Notes: generated by a model not told the origin, from the letters alone. A stretch of DNA of 64,000 nucleotides from Desulfobulbaceae bacterium BRH_c16a (GCA_000961725.1 LADS01000045.1:17846-81845), one strand, 5' to 3'. Positions 45,891-56,000 are shown, counted from the first letter of the stretch. Numbers and translations: made by a program.

Positions 45891-46904
45891 ATGGCAGAAC
45901 ATACAATACTACTCGATCATGGCAGCGGCGGACTCGCCAGCCAGCAGTTGATCAGCGATCTTTTCCTTAAATATCTCGACAATCCGACCCTGCACAGCCT
46001 TGAAGACAGCGCTATCCTGCAGAACAAGCGCGGCAGGCTGGCCTTTACCACCGACAGCTATGTGGTCGATCCCATTTTTTTCCCCGGCGGCGATATCGGC
46101 AAACTGGCCGTTCATGGCACTATCAACGATCTGGCAATGCGCGGAGCGACGCCTTACTGCCTGAGCCTTGGCCTTATTCTCGAAGAGGGGTTCGCGCTTG
46201 AGGAGCTGGAGCGGATTATTATTTCCATCAGCGAGGCCTGCAAAGAAGCCGGTGTGCCGGTGGTTACCGGCGATACCAAGGTTGTTCCCCGGGGTAAGGG
46301 CGATAAGATTTTCATCAATACCTCGGGCATCGGTTTTGTCGCAAAAGACATCGACATTTCCTCGAAAAACGCCAAGGAAGGCGACGCCGTCATTCTCTCG
46401 GGAACCATGGGCGATCACGGCATCACCATCATGACCCGGCGAGCCGGTATTTCCGTTCAGGGTGATCTGCGGAGCGACACCATGGCCCTTCATAACCTTG
46501 TGGCAACCCTGCTCAAAGAGCTGCCCGGCGACATTCACACTCTTCGGGATCCGACCCGGGGCGGCGTGGCAACCACTTTGAACGAGGTGGCTGCGAGCAG
46601 CGGTCTCTCAATCGAGCTCACCGACGAGGCCTTACCGATTCGCCCGCAGGTGCGGGCCGCCTGTGAACTGCTCGGACTCGAGCCCCTGTACCTGGCCAAC
46701 GAAGGGAAGTGCCTGGCTATCGTCAGCGGCGATCGGGCGGAAAAGGCTCTTGCCGTCATGCAATCGACGCCTGAAGGCAAGGAGGCGGCAATCATCGGCA
46801 GACTTGTTGCCGGAAAGGCAGGAAGGGTTGTCATCAATACCCCTGTCGGCGGGACCAGAGTGGTCACCCCCCTGCACGGGATGCCCCTGCCGCGAATCTG
46901 TTAA
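45891..46904 (+). CDS. hypE: Hydrogenase maturation protein HypE
   Basis: The 337-residue ATP-dependent enzyme dehydrates the thiocarbamoyl group on its C-terminal cysteine to thiocyanate. Visible are LLDHGSGGLASQQLI, FTTDSYVVDPIFFPGGDIGK, HGTINDLAMRGATPYCLSLG, LRDPTRGGVATTLNEVA and the terminal PRIC with the catalytic Cys. AGAGGA precedes the ATG. Confidence 0.96.
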   Translation: MAEHTILLDHGSGGLASQQLISDLFLKYLDNPTLHSLEDSAILQNKRGRLAFTTDSYVVDPIFFPGGDIGKLAVHGTINDLAMRGATPYCLSLGLILEEGFALEELERIIISISEACKEAGVPVVTGDTKVVPRGKGDKIFINTSGIGFVAKDIDISSKNAKEGDAVILSGTMGDHGITIMTRRAGISVQGDLRSDTMALHNLVATLLKELPGDIHTLRDPTRGGVATTLNEVAASSGLSIELTDEALPIRPQVRAACELLGLEPLYLANEGKCLAIVSGDRAEKALAVMQSTPEGKEAAIIGRLVAGKAGRVVINTPVGGTRVVTPLHGMPLPRIC

Positions 46905-46916
46905 CCGGTAAATATA

Positions 46917-47414
46917 ATGGAAAGCACTAAAAAAATCGGCATTGCCGGGATCGGCAACTACATCGTCGGGGACGAGGGATTCGGAGTCCATGTAGTGCAT
47001 TATCTCGAGGAAAACTACCTGTTTCCCGATCAGGTGGAAATACAGGATGTCGGCACTGCCGGGATCTATATGGCCCAGTTCCTGGAAGAATGTGACCCGA
47101 TTTTCGTCATCGACGTGGTTGATATTGAAGGAGAACCCGGGTCATTCCACTTCTTCACCCTTGCTGACGTCAAAGCCGGCAATTTTCAGATGCGGATGTC
47201 CCCCCATCAACTCGGCTTGCTCGAGATCCTTGAGATCTCAAAACTCAGGGATTGCGCCCCGGAGCATGTCGAGTTCTACACGGTAATCCCGAAAGACTTG
47301 AACGATTCGATAGAACTTTCTGCCGAGGTGGAAGGCCGTAAGGTCGAAATTGCCGAAATGATCCTTGCCCGACTGGCCGAACTGGGTGTCCAGGTCACTC
47401 GGAAAATTCCTTGA
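46917..47414 (+). CDS. hyaD: Hydrogenase maturation protease
   Basis: This 165-residue nickel-dependent endopeptidase (HyaD/HupD/HybD family) removes the large-subunit C-terminal tail. The nickel-sensing residues lie in GIGNYIVGDEGFGVHVVHYL (Glu), IFVIDVVDIEGEPG (Asp) and MSPHQLGLLEIL (His). It lies 12 bp after hypE. The ribosome site is weak. Confidence 0.94.
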   Translation: MESTKKIGIAGIGNYIVGDEGFGVHVVHYLEENYLFPDQVEIQDVGTAGIYMAQFLEECDPIFVIDVVDIEGEPGSFHFFTLADVKAGNFQMRMSPHQLGLLEILEISKLRDCAPEHVEFYTVIPKDLNDSIELSAEVEGRKVEIAEMILARLAELGVQVTRKIP

Positions 47415-47429
47415 GGAGGCCGGGGATTC

Positions 47430-47777
47430 ATGCACGAAATATCTTTAGTCCAAGGCCTGTTCCAACAGCTCGGTGATCTGGCCGCCGAAAATCAGGCTTC
47501 GAAAATTATCAGCGTCACCATGGACATCGGACCGCTCTCGGGGGTTGTCGTCGATTCCTTTCGGTTCGGCTTTGATATTCTCTCGGCCGAGAGCGATCTA
47601 GTGAGAGGTGCACAGCTTATTGTCGAAACCTCGCCGGCCCGCTACGCCTGCACCAGTTGCGGCAACGTGGTGGAAACGGCCGACAAAAAACCCGATGGCT
47701 GCCCCCAATGCGGCGATCTTCTGCTTTTTCCGCAGGGTGGCGACGATATAATTCTCCGCTCTGTGGAAATGGAATAG
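47430..47777 (+). CDS. hypA: Hydrogenase nickel insertion protein HypA
   Basis: The 115-residue protein begins MHEISLVQGLF; Met1/His2/Glu3 form the nickel site. A zinc-binding loop has CTSCGN and CPQCGD. It cooperates with HypB to insert nickel. GAGGAGG precedes the ATG. Confidence 0.95.
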   Translation: MHEISLVQGLFQQLGDLAAENQASKIISVTMDIGPLSGVVVDSFRFGFDILSAESDLVRGAQLIVETSPARYACTSCGNVVETADKKPDGCPQCGDLLLFPQGGDDIILRSVEME

Positions 47778-47837
47778 TGCCCTGACACGAATTATTCAAC
47801 AACAACCGAGACATAATTTAGAGAAAGAGGTAAGAAA

Positions 47838-48626
47838 ATGTGCGATTCCTGCGGCTGTCCAAGCCCTTCCGACCACAATCATGATCATAACCACGATCAT
47901 GGCCATGACCACTCGGATGGTCACGATCACGGCCACAGCCACAGCAAAACCGTGGCTGTCCATGCCAGTCTCTTTGCCGCCAACGATGCCCTGGCAAGGA
48001 CCAATCGCGAGCATTTCAACGAGGTTGGTGCTGTGGCCATCAACATGATCAGCAGTCCCGGCTCGGGCAAAACTACTCTGCTTGAACATACTATCGAGGC
48101 GCTGAAGGGCGAAATACGAATCGGTGTGATCGAAGGCGACATCGAGACCGAGCGGGATGCCGACCGCATCAGGGCCAAAGGTGTGCCGGTAATCCAGCTG
48201 ACCACCGGCGGCGCCTGCCATCTCGACGCGGCCATGACCCACAAGGGGTATCATCGGCTGCAGAAAGAACCGGGCGGCGAAGAGATCGACCTGCTCTTTA
48301 TCGAAAATGTCGGCAATCTCGTGTGCCCATCGACCTTCGACCTTGGCGAGCACGAGCGCGTTGTCCTGGTTTCAGTGCCGGAAGGACCTGACAAACCGGC
48401 AAAATACCCGAAGGCTTTCACCAGCTCGCACACCTTTGTCGTTACCAAGACCGATCTTCTGCCGTATTTTGATTTTCCGGTACCGGAAGCGGTTGGCGAC
48501 GCTCTGCGGCTCAACCCGAAGTTGCGAACGATGGAGCTGTCGTCGAAGACAGGGGCCGGCATGGACAGCTGGCTTAATTATCTGCGGGAACTGGTCGCAA
48601 AAATGAAGGCAGGCAACTTACAATAA
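47838..48626 (+). CDS. hypB: Hydrogenase nickel incorporation GTPase HypB
   Basis: The 262-residue protein has an N-terminal CDSCGC high-affinity nickel motif, a His/Asp-rich stretch (residues about 13-36, 11 His) for nickel storage, and a SIMIBI GTPase domain with SSPGSGKTT (Walker A), EGDIETERDADRI, GGACHLDA and TKTDLLPYF (NKxD equivalent). It is last in the operon. A strong inverted repeat follows at 48631. Confidence 0.96.
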   Translation: MCDSCGCPSPSDHNHDHNHDHGHDHSDGHDHGHSHSKTVAVHASLFAANDALARTNREHFNEVGAVAINMISSPGSGKTTLLEHTIEALKGEIRIGVIEGDIETERDADRIRAKGVPVIQLTTGGACHLDAAMTHKGYHRLQKEPGGEEIDLLFIENVGNLVCPSTFDLGEHERVVLVSVPEGPDKPAKYPKAFTSSHTFVVTKTDLLPYFDFPVPEAVGDALRLNPKLRTMELSSKTGAGMDSWLNYLRELVAKMKAGNLQ

Positions 48627-48630
48627 CTGC

Positions 48631-48672
48631 CCCGGACATTCCTCTGGCGATATTTCCAGGGGATTGTCCGGG
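48631..48672. terminator. Inverted repeat between convergent hypB and pta
   Basis: CCCGGACATTCCTCTGG and CCAGGGGATTGTCCGGG pair over 17 positions with two mismatches around an 8-base loop, starting 4 bp after the hypB stop. No T tract follows. Confidence 0.7.
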
Positions 48673-48686
48673 AATTCAAGCTCGTT

Positions 48687-50804
48687 CTACTTCGCCCTCT
48701 TTTCGGCCTGCGCCTGTACCGCGGTAATTGCCACAGTGTCGACGATATCCGGGACCAGGCAGCCTCTGCTCAGATCATTGACAGGTTTTTTCAACCCCTG
48801 CAGGATGGGTCCGACAACAACCGCACCGGCCGATCGCTGCACCGCCTTATAGGTGTTGTTGCCGGTATTCAAGTCGGGGAAGATGAAGACCGTCGCCCGG
48901 CCGGCCACCTTGCTGTCGGGCATCTTGGTCTTGGCAACTTCCATATCGACTGCCGCATCGTACTGAATCGGCCCTTCGATCTCCAGCCCGGGGTACAGCG
49001 TTTCAGCCTTTTTCCTGGCTATCTCCGTTGCCTTCCGTACCTTTTCGACCTGTTGTCCCTTGCCGGATTTACCTGACGAATACGACAGCATCGCCACCAG
49101 TGGTTCGATACCGAACAACGCTGCTGTTTTTGCAGAACTTATTGCGATCTCAGCAAGTTGTTCGGCAGTGGGATCGGGATTGACCGCACAGTCGCCATAC
49201 GCCAGTACCCGATCATTGAGACACATCAGCATGACGCTTGAGACGATGCCGCAATCGGGCTTGGTCTTAATGAACTGGAAGGCCGGACGAATGGTATCCG
49301 CCGTGGTATGGACCGCGCCCGAGACCATGCCGTCGGCATGACCTTTATGAATCATCATGGTGCCGAAAAAGTTCAGATCGACCATGATATCCCTGGCATT
49401 GTCGATGGTGATCCCTTTGTCTTTTCTGAGCTGATAATAGGTCTCGGCATAGTCGTCGAAAAGCGGGGATGTTTTCGGATCGATAATGGTGGCTTTTTCC
49501 AGGTGCAGCCCGAGGCTCCTGATCCGTTCCTGGATTTTATCCTCCCGGCCCAACAGGGTTATATCGACGATCTCCCGGCGCAGGAGAATCTCCGCCGCCT
49601 TGAGGATGCGCTCGGCTTCACCTTCCGGCAGAACGATGTGCTGTTTGTCGACCTTGGCGCGCTGCAGCAGCCGGGACTCAAACATCTTCGGGGTGACAAT
49701 GGTGGTTTTGGTTTTGATGATCTTGTCGCTGAGTTCATCCATATCGACAAATTTTTCAAAAACCGCCAGGGCCTGGGTGATCTTTCTGGTGTTGTCGGGA
49801 GTGATCGAGGCATGGATGTTGTCTACCCGGATTGCCGCCTGGAAGGTGTTTTCACCGACCGCAATGATCGGCACCGTATCGGCAAAGCCTTCGATGACCT
49901 TCTGGATGGGCTCCTCAGGCACCAGGCCGCCGGTGAGCATGATCCCGGAGATATTGGGCATGGTCATCGACTGGGCCGCGGCCAGGCAGGCCAGGACTAC
50001 ATCGGAACGATCGCCCGGAGTAATGACCAGAGTGCCGTATTCTATTCTCGCCAGCAGGTTTCGCAGCTGCATCGCGGCGATAGTGAAGCTTCGCACATGC
50101 CGGGTGAGGTTCTTTTCGCCGTAAAGTATTTCGGCATTCAACAACCTGGCCACTTCACCGACCGAGGGGTTGCCCAGATTCTCGTTGTTGGGGATGATAT
50201 AGACCAGCTGCCTGGTCGAAATCCGTTCGGCCAGAAGTCGTCGTTCGACTTCGTCAACGCAGGCCGGATCGACACGGTTTATAATGGTCGCCACCAGATC
50301 GCAGCCGCGATCGTCGAGGGATTCGTGGTAAACCTTCATGGACCGTATCAGATCGTCGACGGTCTTCATTTTGGAACCGGCGACCAGCAGCATCGGACAG
50401 CCGAGGTTATTGCTTATCTCCACATTGATATCGAATTCGAAGGAAGCGGCAGCGCCCACCATCTCGATACCTTCACAGAGGATAAAATCGGCCTTTTCGG
50501 CAAGAGCATTGTACTTGGCGAGGATTCCCTCATGCAGTTCGGCATGTTTGCCCATTGCAATGAGCTGGCTTGCCTCCGTTACCGTAAAGGCGTACATCTC
50601 TTCATAGCTGCTGCAGAGATGGTACTGGCTCTTGATCAGATTGATGGTATTGTCACGCTCGCCGTTGCTGTGATCGACGTCCACCAGCGGTCTGAAAAAA
50701 AACACCTTCTTGACGTTTCTGGTTAAAAGTTCCATCAGGCCCAGAATAATCGCCGATTTTCCGCTGCGCGGCTCTGTGCCCGCTACATACAAGTTGTTTG
50801 CCAT
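48687..50804 (-). CDS. pta: Phosphate acetyltransferase (long form with DRTGG and P-loop domains)
   Basis: The 705-residue enzyme interconverts acetyl-CoA and acetyl phosphate. The N-terminal BioD-like P-loop domain has AGTEPRSGKSAIILGLMELL. A DRTGG domain follows (about residues 215-330), and the C-terminal catalytic PTA domain starts near residue 380 (IVLPEGEAERILKAAEILLR, GMVSGAVHTTADTIRPAFQF, LSYSSGKSGKG, FPDLNTGNNTYKAVQRSAGA). It connects pyruvate and lactate breakdown to ATP formation through acetate kinase, which is not in the window. The ribosome site is weak. Confidence 0.96.
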   Translation of the reverse strand: MANNLYVAGTEPRSGKSAIILGLMELLTRNVKKVFFFRPLVDVDHSNGERDNTINLIKSQYHLCSSYEEMYAFTVTEASQLIAMGKHAELHEGILAKYNALAEKADFILCEGIEMVGAAASFEFDINVEISNNLGCPMLLVAGSKMKTVDDLIRSMKVYHESLDDRGCDLVATIINRVDPACVDEVERRLLAERISTRQLVYIIPNNENLGNPSVGEVARLLNAEILYGEKNLTRHVRSFTIAAMQLRNLLARIEYGTLVITPGDRSDVVLACLAAAQSMTMPNISGIMLTGGLVPEEPIQKVIEGFADTVPIIAVGENTFQAAIRVDNIHASITPDNTRKITQALAVFEKFVDMDELSDKIIKTKTTIVTPKMFESRLLQRAKVDKQHIVLPEGEAERILKAAEILLRREIVDITLLGREDKIQERIRSLGLHLEKATIIDPKTSPLFDDYAETYYQLRKDKGITIDNARDIMVDLNFFGTMMIHKGHADGMVSGAVHTTADTIRPAFQFIKTKPDCGIVSSVMLMCLNDRVLAYGDCAVNPDPTAEQLAEIAISSAKTAALFGIEPLVAMLSYSSGKSGKGQQVEKVRKATEIARKKAETLYPGLEIEGPIQYDAAVDMEVAKTKMPDSKVAGRATVFIFPDLNTGNNTYKAVQRSAGAVVVGPILQGLKKPVNDLSRGCLVPDIVDTVAITAVQAQAEKRAK

Positions 50805-51073
50805 GGTATTCTCAATACAAAGTCAAAGGTCTACAAGAGGAAAAAATGTTAGGATATCTTTTGAGGTTCATCATTAAAATAAAAGTTCCCTGTCTAAGCA
50901 GCATCATGAAATGAAAGACACCGACCATACTCAAATTTTCACGAATTATCCAGCTTTTCCCGACAAAGTCGGATCACTTCCAATGAACCGGAAGACAAGT
51001 GAATATGATATTTCATAATAGCATAATTATCGGGAGCAAAAGTATGTTTCCGCTCATTTTTTCCGTCAAGCAT

Positions 51074-52690
51074 TTATCTCTCTTCCAGGATCTGCAGAAT
51101 CTCCGCACATTTTTCCCTGGCCCTTGCGACCAGTTGTTCCGCCTCAACGACAATGTGCTTCTTATAGTCTATGTCATTGATTTCATTCAGATTAATCAGA
51201 ACATTCTGGTATGCCCCCCAGATTCCTGTTTCCAGAGCTCTGGCACCGACCTGCGTATCCGACAGTGACGCCATATTGCCGTAACGGGCAACGACGCGGA
51301 GACTGTCCCAGCCGCTGTCGCCAAGCCGCATCGTGGTAAGCGGCACCTCGATGGCGGTCTTCAGCCCGGCCTGCATTTTGGCATGGCGTGCAGCCTTTTC
51401 CGCCACGGTCGCCTTTGGCATGCGCAGCCCTTCCATGTAAAGATTGAAGGCCGAAGTGTCGGCATCGATCATCGGAATGAGCCGTCGAGTCAGTTCATGA
51501 AGGGGCGGAATTACCTTTTCCAGATGCGGCTGGACGTTTTCGAATTTCCTTACCCCATGGGTCAACTTGGCAACCATCGAGCCAAGAGCGACTCCGATCG
51601 CGGCAATCGCCGCAGACGACGAACCACCGCCGGGGGCGGAAGAACGGGCGCCGATCTCCTCGATGAACCCGCGAACGGTGAAGCCCGCCAGGGGCTCGTG
51701 GGGGTGTTCCGCGACCCGGTACTCAATAATTTTATCCTGCATCCTGAACTGCGCCACCGAGCTGAGCCCCAGCCTGTCGATGGCCAGCCGGATCTTCTGA
51801 TCCTCCTCATAGACAAAAAGCTTCTCCCGGGCGATATAGTAATCGGCAGCCATAAGCAGCGCCTCAAGCGGGACAAGACCGACAATCTCGGAACCGGCCA
51901 CCCCGACCTGCAGGGCTTCGGCCTCCTTTTTAACCGCCTCGAAAAGGACATGGATCGGGGTAATCCGGTAATCGAGGAGATTGACCGTCACCTGAGCCAT
52001 GTTATATTCTTTGACAAACCAGCCCATGCCCTTCACCGCCTGCAGGCGGCCCGGCTCGTCGTCGCCTCGACCCGCCTCCCTCAGATTGAGGGCGATGCGG
52101 TGGGCCTGATTCGGGGTCCCGAGGATATTGACATTATAGGCGATCAGGAAATTTCTCGCCCCGGTGGCGGTGATTCCCCACTGCGGCACAAACTCGTCCG
52201 GCCCATAATCCGGCCGCCACTTCGGATCCTTCAGCCGCTCCGCCAGCCCTTCGTATTCCCCCTCGCGCAGATCGGGCAGCTTACGGCGATACTCTTCGAC
52301 CGCCGCCTCTTCATAAAGATAAAACGGCACTGCCAACTCGTCTGCCGCCTTTTGCGCAAACTTTTTCGCTATCTCGACGCATTCATCCATCGATACACCT
52401 GCAACCGGAATAAAGGGGCAGACATCCATGGCCCCGAACCGGGGATGCTCGCCACTGTGGCCGCGCATGTCGATCCGCTCTGCTGCGACCCGGGCAGCCG
52501 CGAGAGCCCCTTCGACCACACTTTCCGGATCGCCGACAAAGGTATAGACGGTACGATTGGTCGACCGCCCGGCATCGACATCCAGAAGCGTACAGCCACT
52601 GGTGTTTTCTATTGCCCGGCTAATTGCCGCAATGGTTTCTTCATTTCTTCCTTCCGAGAAATTCGGTACGCATTCGACTATTTTTTTCAT
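51074..52690 (-). CDS. ftcD: Formimidoyltransferase-cyclodeaminase (bifunctional)
   Basis: The protein is 538 residues from the ATG at 52690 (AGGAG six bases upstream), close to the eukaryotic enzyme length. The N-terminal formiminotransferase domains carry IVECVPNFSEGRNEETIAAI, HSGEHPRFGAMDVCPFIPVA and PNQAHRIALNLREAGRG. The C-terminal cyclodeaminase starts near residue 335 (ARSSAPGGGSSSAAIAAIGV). It converts formiminoglutamate plus tetrahydrofolate to glutamate, ammonia and methenyl-tetrahydrofolate, the last steps of this histidine route. It follows hutI by 10 bp. Confidence 0.94.
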   Translation of the reverse strand: MKKIVECVPNFSEGRNEETIAAISRAIENTSGCTLLDVDAGRSTNRTVYTFVGDPESVVEGALAAARVAAERIDMRGHSGEHPRFGAMDVCPFIPVAGVSMDECVEIAKKFAQKAADELAVPFYLYEEAAVEEYRRKLPDLREGEYEGLAERLKDPKWRPDYGPDEFVPQWGITATGARNFLIAYNVNILGTPNQAHRIALNLREAGRGDDEPGRLQAVKGMGWFVKEYNMAQVTVNLLDYRITPIHVLFEAVKKEAEALQVGVAGSEIVGLVPLEALLMAADYYIAREKLFVYEEDQKIRLAIDRLGLSSVAQFRMQDKIIEYRVAEHPHEPLAGFTVRGFIEEIGARSSAPGGGSSSAAIAAIGVALGSMVAKLTHGVRKFENVQPHLEKVIPPLHELTRRLIPMIDADTSAFNLYMEGLRMPKATVAEKAARHAKMQAGLKTAIEVPLTTMRLGDSGWDSLRVVARYGNMASLSDTQVGARALETGIWGAYQNVLINLNEINDIDYKKHIVVEAEQLVARAREKCAEILQILEER

Positions 52691-52700
52691 CAGCATCTCC

Positions 52701-53942
52701 TTAAATTTTTTTGGCCTTTTTATAGACGTACGCAATGGAAGAGACCCCGGCATGGTAGGCAAGGATGGCCGGCGTCTCGCCGTCAAGCAGGAGAAAATCG
52801 GCCTGCTTGCCCGGATCCAGACTGCCGACCCGGTCGGCCATGCCGATACCGTATGCCGCGTTCAAGGTGGCGCCGGTCAAGGCCTCGGCGGGACTCAGCT
52901 GCATATTGAGGACGGCGAGACCAAAGACAAACTGCATCGACTCGGTGAAGCTCGACCCTGGATTACAGTCGGTGGCAAGCGCCAGAGGCAGATTTTGGTC
53001 GATCATCAGTCTCGCCCGGGCATAGGGTTTACGAAGACTATAGGCAGTGGCGGGGAGCAGGATGGCAATCACTCCCGCCGCCGCCATCGCCCTGATATTT
53101 TCCTCACTTGCGGCAAGCAGGTGGTCCGCCGAACAGGCGCCAAGTTCGGCGGCAAGACCGGCCCCGCCTAGATCATGAACCTCATCGGCATGGAGTTTTA
53201 CGCCCAGGCCCATTCCCCTGGCAGCATGAAGAAGTCGCCTGCTCTCGGCAACGGAAAACACGCCCTCTTCGCAAAAAATATCGCAAAACCTCGCTATGCC
53301 CTGCTTTCGGACCGCCGGCAGCATTTCTTTGATTACCAGATCAATAAACGCACCGGGATCGTTTCGATACGCAACCGGCACGGCATGAGCGCCGAGAAAT
53401 GTAGCGACCACATCGACCATGCTGTTTTTTGCCACTTTATCGATGACTCTCAGCATTTTCAGCTCGTTCTCGGTATCGAGACCGTAACCGCTTTTTATCT
53501 CAAGCGTGGTGGTGCCGAACTGAAGGGCGGTCTCGACTCTTCCGAGGGTTTTTTGATACAGTTCATCGTCGCTTGCCGCAGCAACTGCCTTGACGGATGA
53601 AAGAATCCCGCCACCCTGCCGGAGAATCTCCAGATAGGGCGTGCCTTCCAGGCGCATGGCAAATTCCGCCTCGCGCAGGTCGGTGAAACACATATGGGTA
53701 TGGGGATCGACAAAACCGGGGATCATGCATCTGCCGCCGCAATCCACCTCTGAAGTTTCGCCTGCCGACCCGGCCAAAGCCACTACCTCCGGCTCATTGC
53801 CTATCGCAGCAATCAGGCCGTTTTCGACAAGCATTGCCCCTTGCGGAAAATGGGCCAGCTCGCCCTGTGCCTTGCCTGCCCGTGGCCTGCCCGTATCTAA
53901 AGGGGTATATATCCTGGCATTGCGAAAAAGTTGTCGCGTCAT
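52701..53942 (-). CDS. hutI: Imidazolonepropionase
   Basis: This 413-residue amidohydrolase opens the ring of 4-imidazolone-5-propionate to formiminoglutamate. Metal-binding VDPHTHMCF lies near residue 77. Other family segments are TTTLEIKSGYGLDTENELKM, ATFLGAHAVPVAYRND, KLHADEVHDLGGAGLAAEL and ALATDCNPGSSFTESMQF. GGGGAG precedes the ATG. It is second in the hutU-hutI-ftcD transcript. Confidence 0.96.
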   Translation of the reverse strand: MTRQLFRNARIYTPLDTGRPRAGKAQGELAHFPQGAMLVENGLIAAIGNEPEVVALAGSAGETSEVDCGGRCMIPGFVDPHTHMCFTDLREAEFAMRLEGTPYLEILRQGGGILSSVKAVAAASDDELYQKTLGRVETALQFGTTTLEIKSGYGLDTENELKMLRVIDKVAKNSMVDVVATFLGAHAVPVAYRNDPGAFIDLVIKEMLPAVRKQGIARFCDIFCEEGVFSVAESRRLLHAARGMGLGVKLHADEVHDLGGAGLAAELGACSADHLLAASEENIRAMAAAGVIAILLPATAYSLRKPYARARLMIDQNLPLALATDCNPGSSFTESMQFVFGLAVLNMQLSPAEALTGATLNAAYGIGMADRVGSLDPGKQADFLLLDGETPAILAYHAGVSSIAYVYKKAKKI

Positions 53943-53966
53943 TTTTTCTCCCCGCCGATTCCTCGT

Positions 53967-56000
53967 CTATTTTTTGGGTGTGGCAAATATTGCCGCCACT
54001 GCTGCAGTCACTTTTTCCTCATCCGCCTGGTAGGGAATGGTGATCTGATCGCCGTTGGTGTTCTCTTTATTGTAGGCCATGGCCACCTCCATCGCATTCG
54101 GGTTTCGCCCCCAGTTTCGCCTGGCGACACCGCCCATGACATCCCAGGACATGGCGGTCCGGAGAATCTCGTCGACCCGGCCGCTGCCGTCGAGAACCAT
54201 CCCGAACCCGCCGTTTATAGCCTTGCCGATGCCGGTTCCCCCGCCGTTATGAAGGGCGACCAGGGACATCCCGCGAGCGGCGTTGCCGGCGAAACAGTGG
54301 GTCGCCATATCGGCGCAGACATTGCTGCCGTCTTTAATGTTGGCCGTTTCCCGAAACGGCGAGTCGGTTCCGCCCGGATCGTGATGATCGCGGCCGAGGA
54401 TGATCGGCCCGACCTCGCCGTTGCGCACCATCTCGTTGAACTTCAGGGCGATGGCCGTCCGTCCCCCGGCATCCGAATAGAGGATACGGGCCTGGCTGCC
54501 GACCACCAGCCGGTTGGCCTGGGCATCGCGGATCCAGATATAATTGTCGCGATCCTCGGCCCGGCGATCCGGGTCGATGCACGACATCGCCGCCCGATCG
54601 GTCTTCTCCAGATCGCCCGGACTGCCGCTCAGGCAGACCCAGCGAAACGGGCCGTAGCCGTAGTCGAAGATCGGTCCCATGATATCCTCGAAATAAGATG
54701 GAAAGATAAAACCATCCTTGGCATCGATGCCGTTGCGGACAATCTCCGTGACTCCCGCGTCAAACACTGCTTTTAAAAAGGCATTGCCGTAATCGAAAAA
54801 ATAGGCCCCCTGGCCGTCAAGCGCCTGGATTGCCTCGTAATGACGACGAAGACTGCGGTCGACCAGCAGGCGGAACTTGTCCCGGTCGGTGGCAAGCAGC
54901 CGGGTACGCTCGGCAAAGTCGATTCCCTGCGGACAATAGCCGCCGTCATACACCACATGGCAGGAGGTCTGGTCGGAAACGAGATCGACCGGAAATTTTT
55001 TTACGGCAAGATGCTCGAGCAGATCGACGACATTACCATGGTAGGCTATCGAGGTATTGGCTTTCTCGGCACAAGCCTGCCCGGCCAGCTTGAGGATTTC
55101 GTCCAGATCGGCCGAGACCACATCGACCCACCCCTGGCGGCGGCGGGTTTCAATCCGAGAGTAATCGACCTCGGCGGTAATCGATACGGCCCCGGCGATT
55201 TTAGCGGCTTTCGGCTGCGCACCGCTCATTCCGCCGAGACCGGAGGAAACGAAGAGCAGACCGGCAAGGTCGCCGTCCGCCGCCACTCCGCACATCTTCC
55301 GGCCGGCATTGAGCAGGGTGTTATAGGTACCGTGGACGATGCCCTGGGGGCCGATATACATCCAGCCGCCGGCAGTCATCTGGCCGTAGGAGGAGACCCC
55401 CATCTGGGCGGCAATCTCCCAGTCAACCTGATTGTCGTAGAGGCCGACCATCAGGCCGTTGGTGATGATCACCCGCGGATTGTCCGGACTCGACTGGAAA
55501 AGGCCTAAAGGGTGACCGGACTGCATGACCAGGGTCTGGTCCTCGGTCATCACCTGCAGATACTTCTTGATCAGCTGCAGCTGCATCCAGTTCTGGCAGA
55601 CGCTGCCGGTCTCGCCGTAGGTCACCAGCTCATAGGGATAGAGCGCCACCTCGAAGTCGAGATTGTTGTCGATCATCAGCTGAAAAGCCTTGCCGGCCAG
55701 GCAGTTACCCCGATATTCATCGACGGGCCTTGCCTTGATCGGTCCGTGGGGACGAAAACGGTATCCGTAAATCCGTCCGCGGGTCTGCAGTTCTTCCAGA
55801 AACTCGGGGATTAAAAGAGAATGGTGCTGTTCCGGGATATAGCGCAAAGCATTTTTCAGGGCGGTCTCGGTTTGACTCCTGCTCAACCGGAATCCTCGAT
55901 CCGGGGCTCTTCTGATGTCAGCCGCAAATTCTTCTTTCTCCGGCAGTTCATCGTCCAGGCGAACCTTCATTGCCTCGGCTATCTGTATGTTGCTCCACAT
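53967..56000 (-). CDS. hutU: Urocanate hydratase, long form
   Basis: The protein is 677 residues from the ATG at 56000 (AGGAG six bases upstream; an adjacent ATG at 56003 is too close to it). The frame runs on to 56090 but would cover two operator sites. Recognisable segments are YRGNCLAGKAFQLMIDNN, GETGSVCQNWMQLQLIKKYL, GGWMYIGPQGIVHGTYNT, VSSGLGGMSGAQPKAAKIAG (NAD+ binding) and SLVALHNGGGTGIGKAINGG. The length matches the roughly 676-residue eukaryote-like form, not the roughly 550-residue Pseudomonas/Bacillus form. It hydrates urocanate to imidazolonepropionate. Confidence 0.95.
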   Translation of the reverse strand: MWSNIQIAEAMKVRLDDELPEKEEFAADIRRAPDRGFRLSRSQTETALKNALRYIPEQHHSLLIPEFLEELQTRGRIYGYRFRPHGPIKARPVDEYRGNCLAGKAFQLMIDNNLDFEVALYPYELVTYGETGSVCQNWMQLQLIKKYLQVMTEDQTLVMQSGHPLGLFQSSPDNPRVIITNGLMVGLYDNQVDWEIAAQMGVSSYGQMTAGGWMYIGPQGIVHGTYNTLLNAGRKMCGVAADGDLAGLLFVSSGLGGMSGAQPKAAKIAGAVSITAEVDYSRIETRRRQGWVDVVSADLDEILKLAGQACAEKANTSIAYHGNVVDLLEHLAVKKFPVDLVSDQTSCHVVYDGGYCPQGIDFAERTRLLATDRDKFRLLVDRSLRRHYEAIQALDGQGAYFFDYGNAFLKAVFDAGVTEIVRNGIDAKDGFIFPSYFEDIMGPIFDYGYGPFRWVCLSGSPGDLEKTDRAAMSCIDPDRRAEDRDNYIWIRDAQANRLVVGSQARILYSDAGGRTAIALKFNEMVRNGEVGPIILGRDHHDPGGTDSPFRETANIKDGSNVCADMATHCFAGNAARGMSLVALHNGGGTGIGKAINGGFGMVLDGSGRVDEILRTAMSWDVMGGVARRNWGRNPNAMEVAMAYNKENTNGDQITIPYQADEEKVTAAVAAIFATPKK

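Noticed and set aside
49308..50726. 472-codon plus-strand open frame
   Set aside because: Antisense shadow of pta, with no recognisable domain or ribosome site.
51383..52909. 508-codon plus-strand open frame
   Set aside because: Antisense to ftcD and the end of hutI, whose protein motifs are unmistakable.
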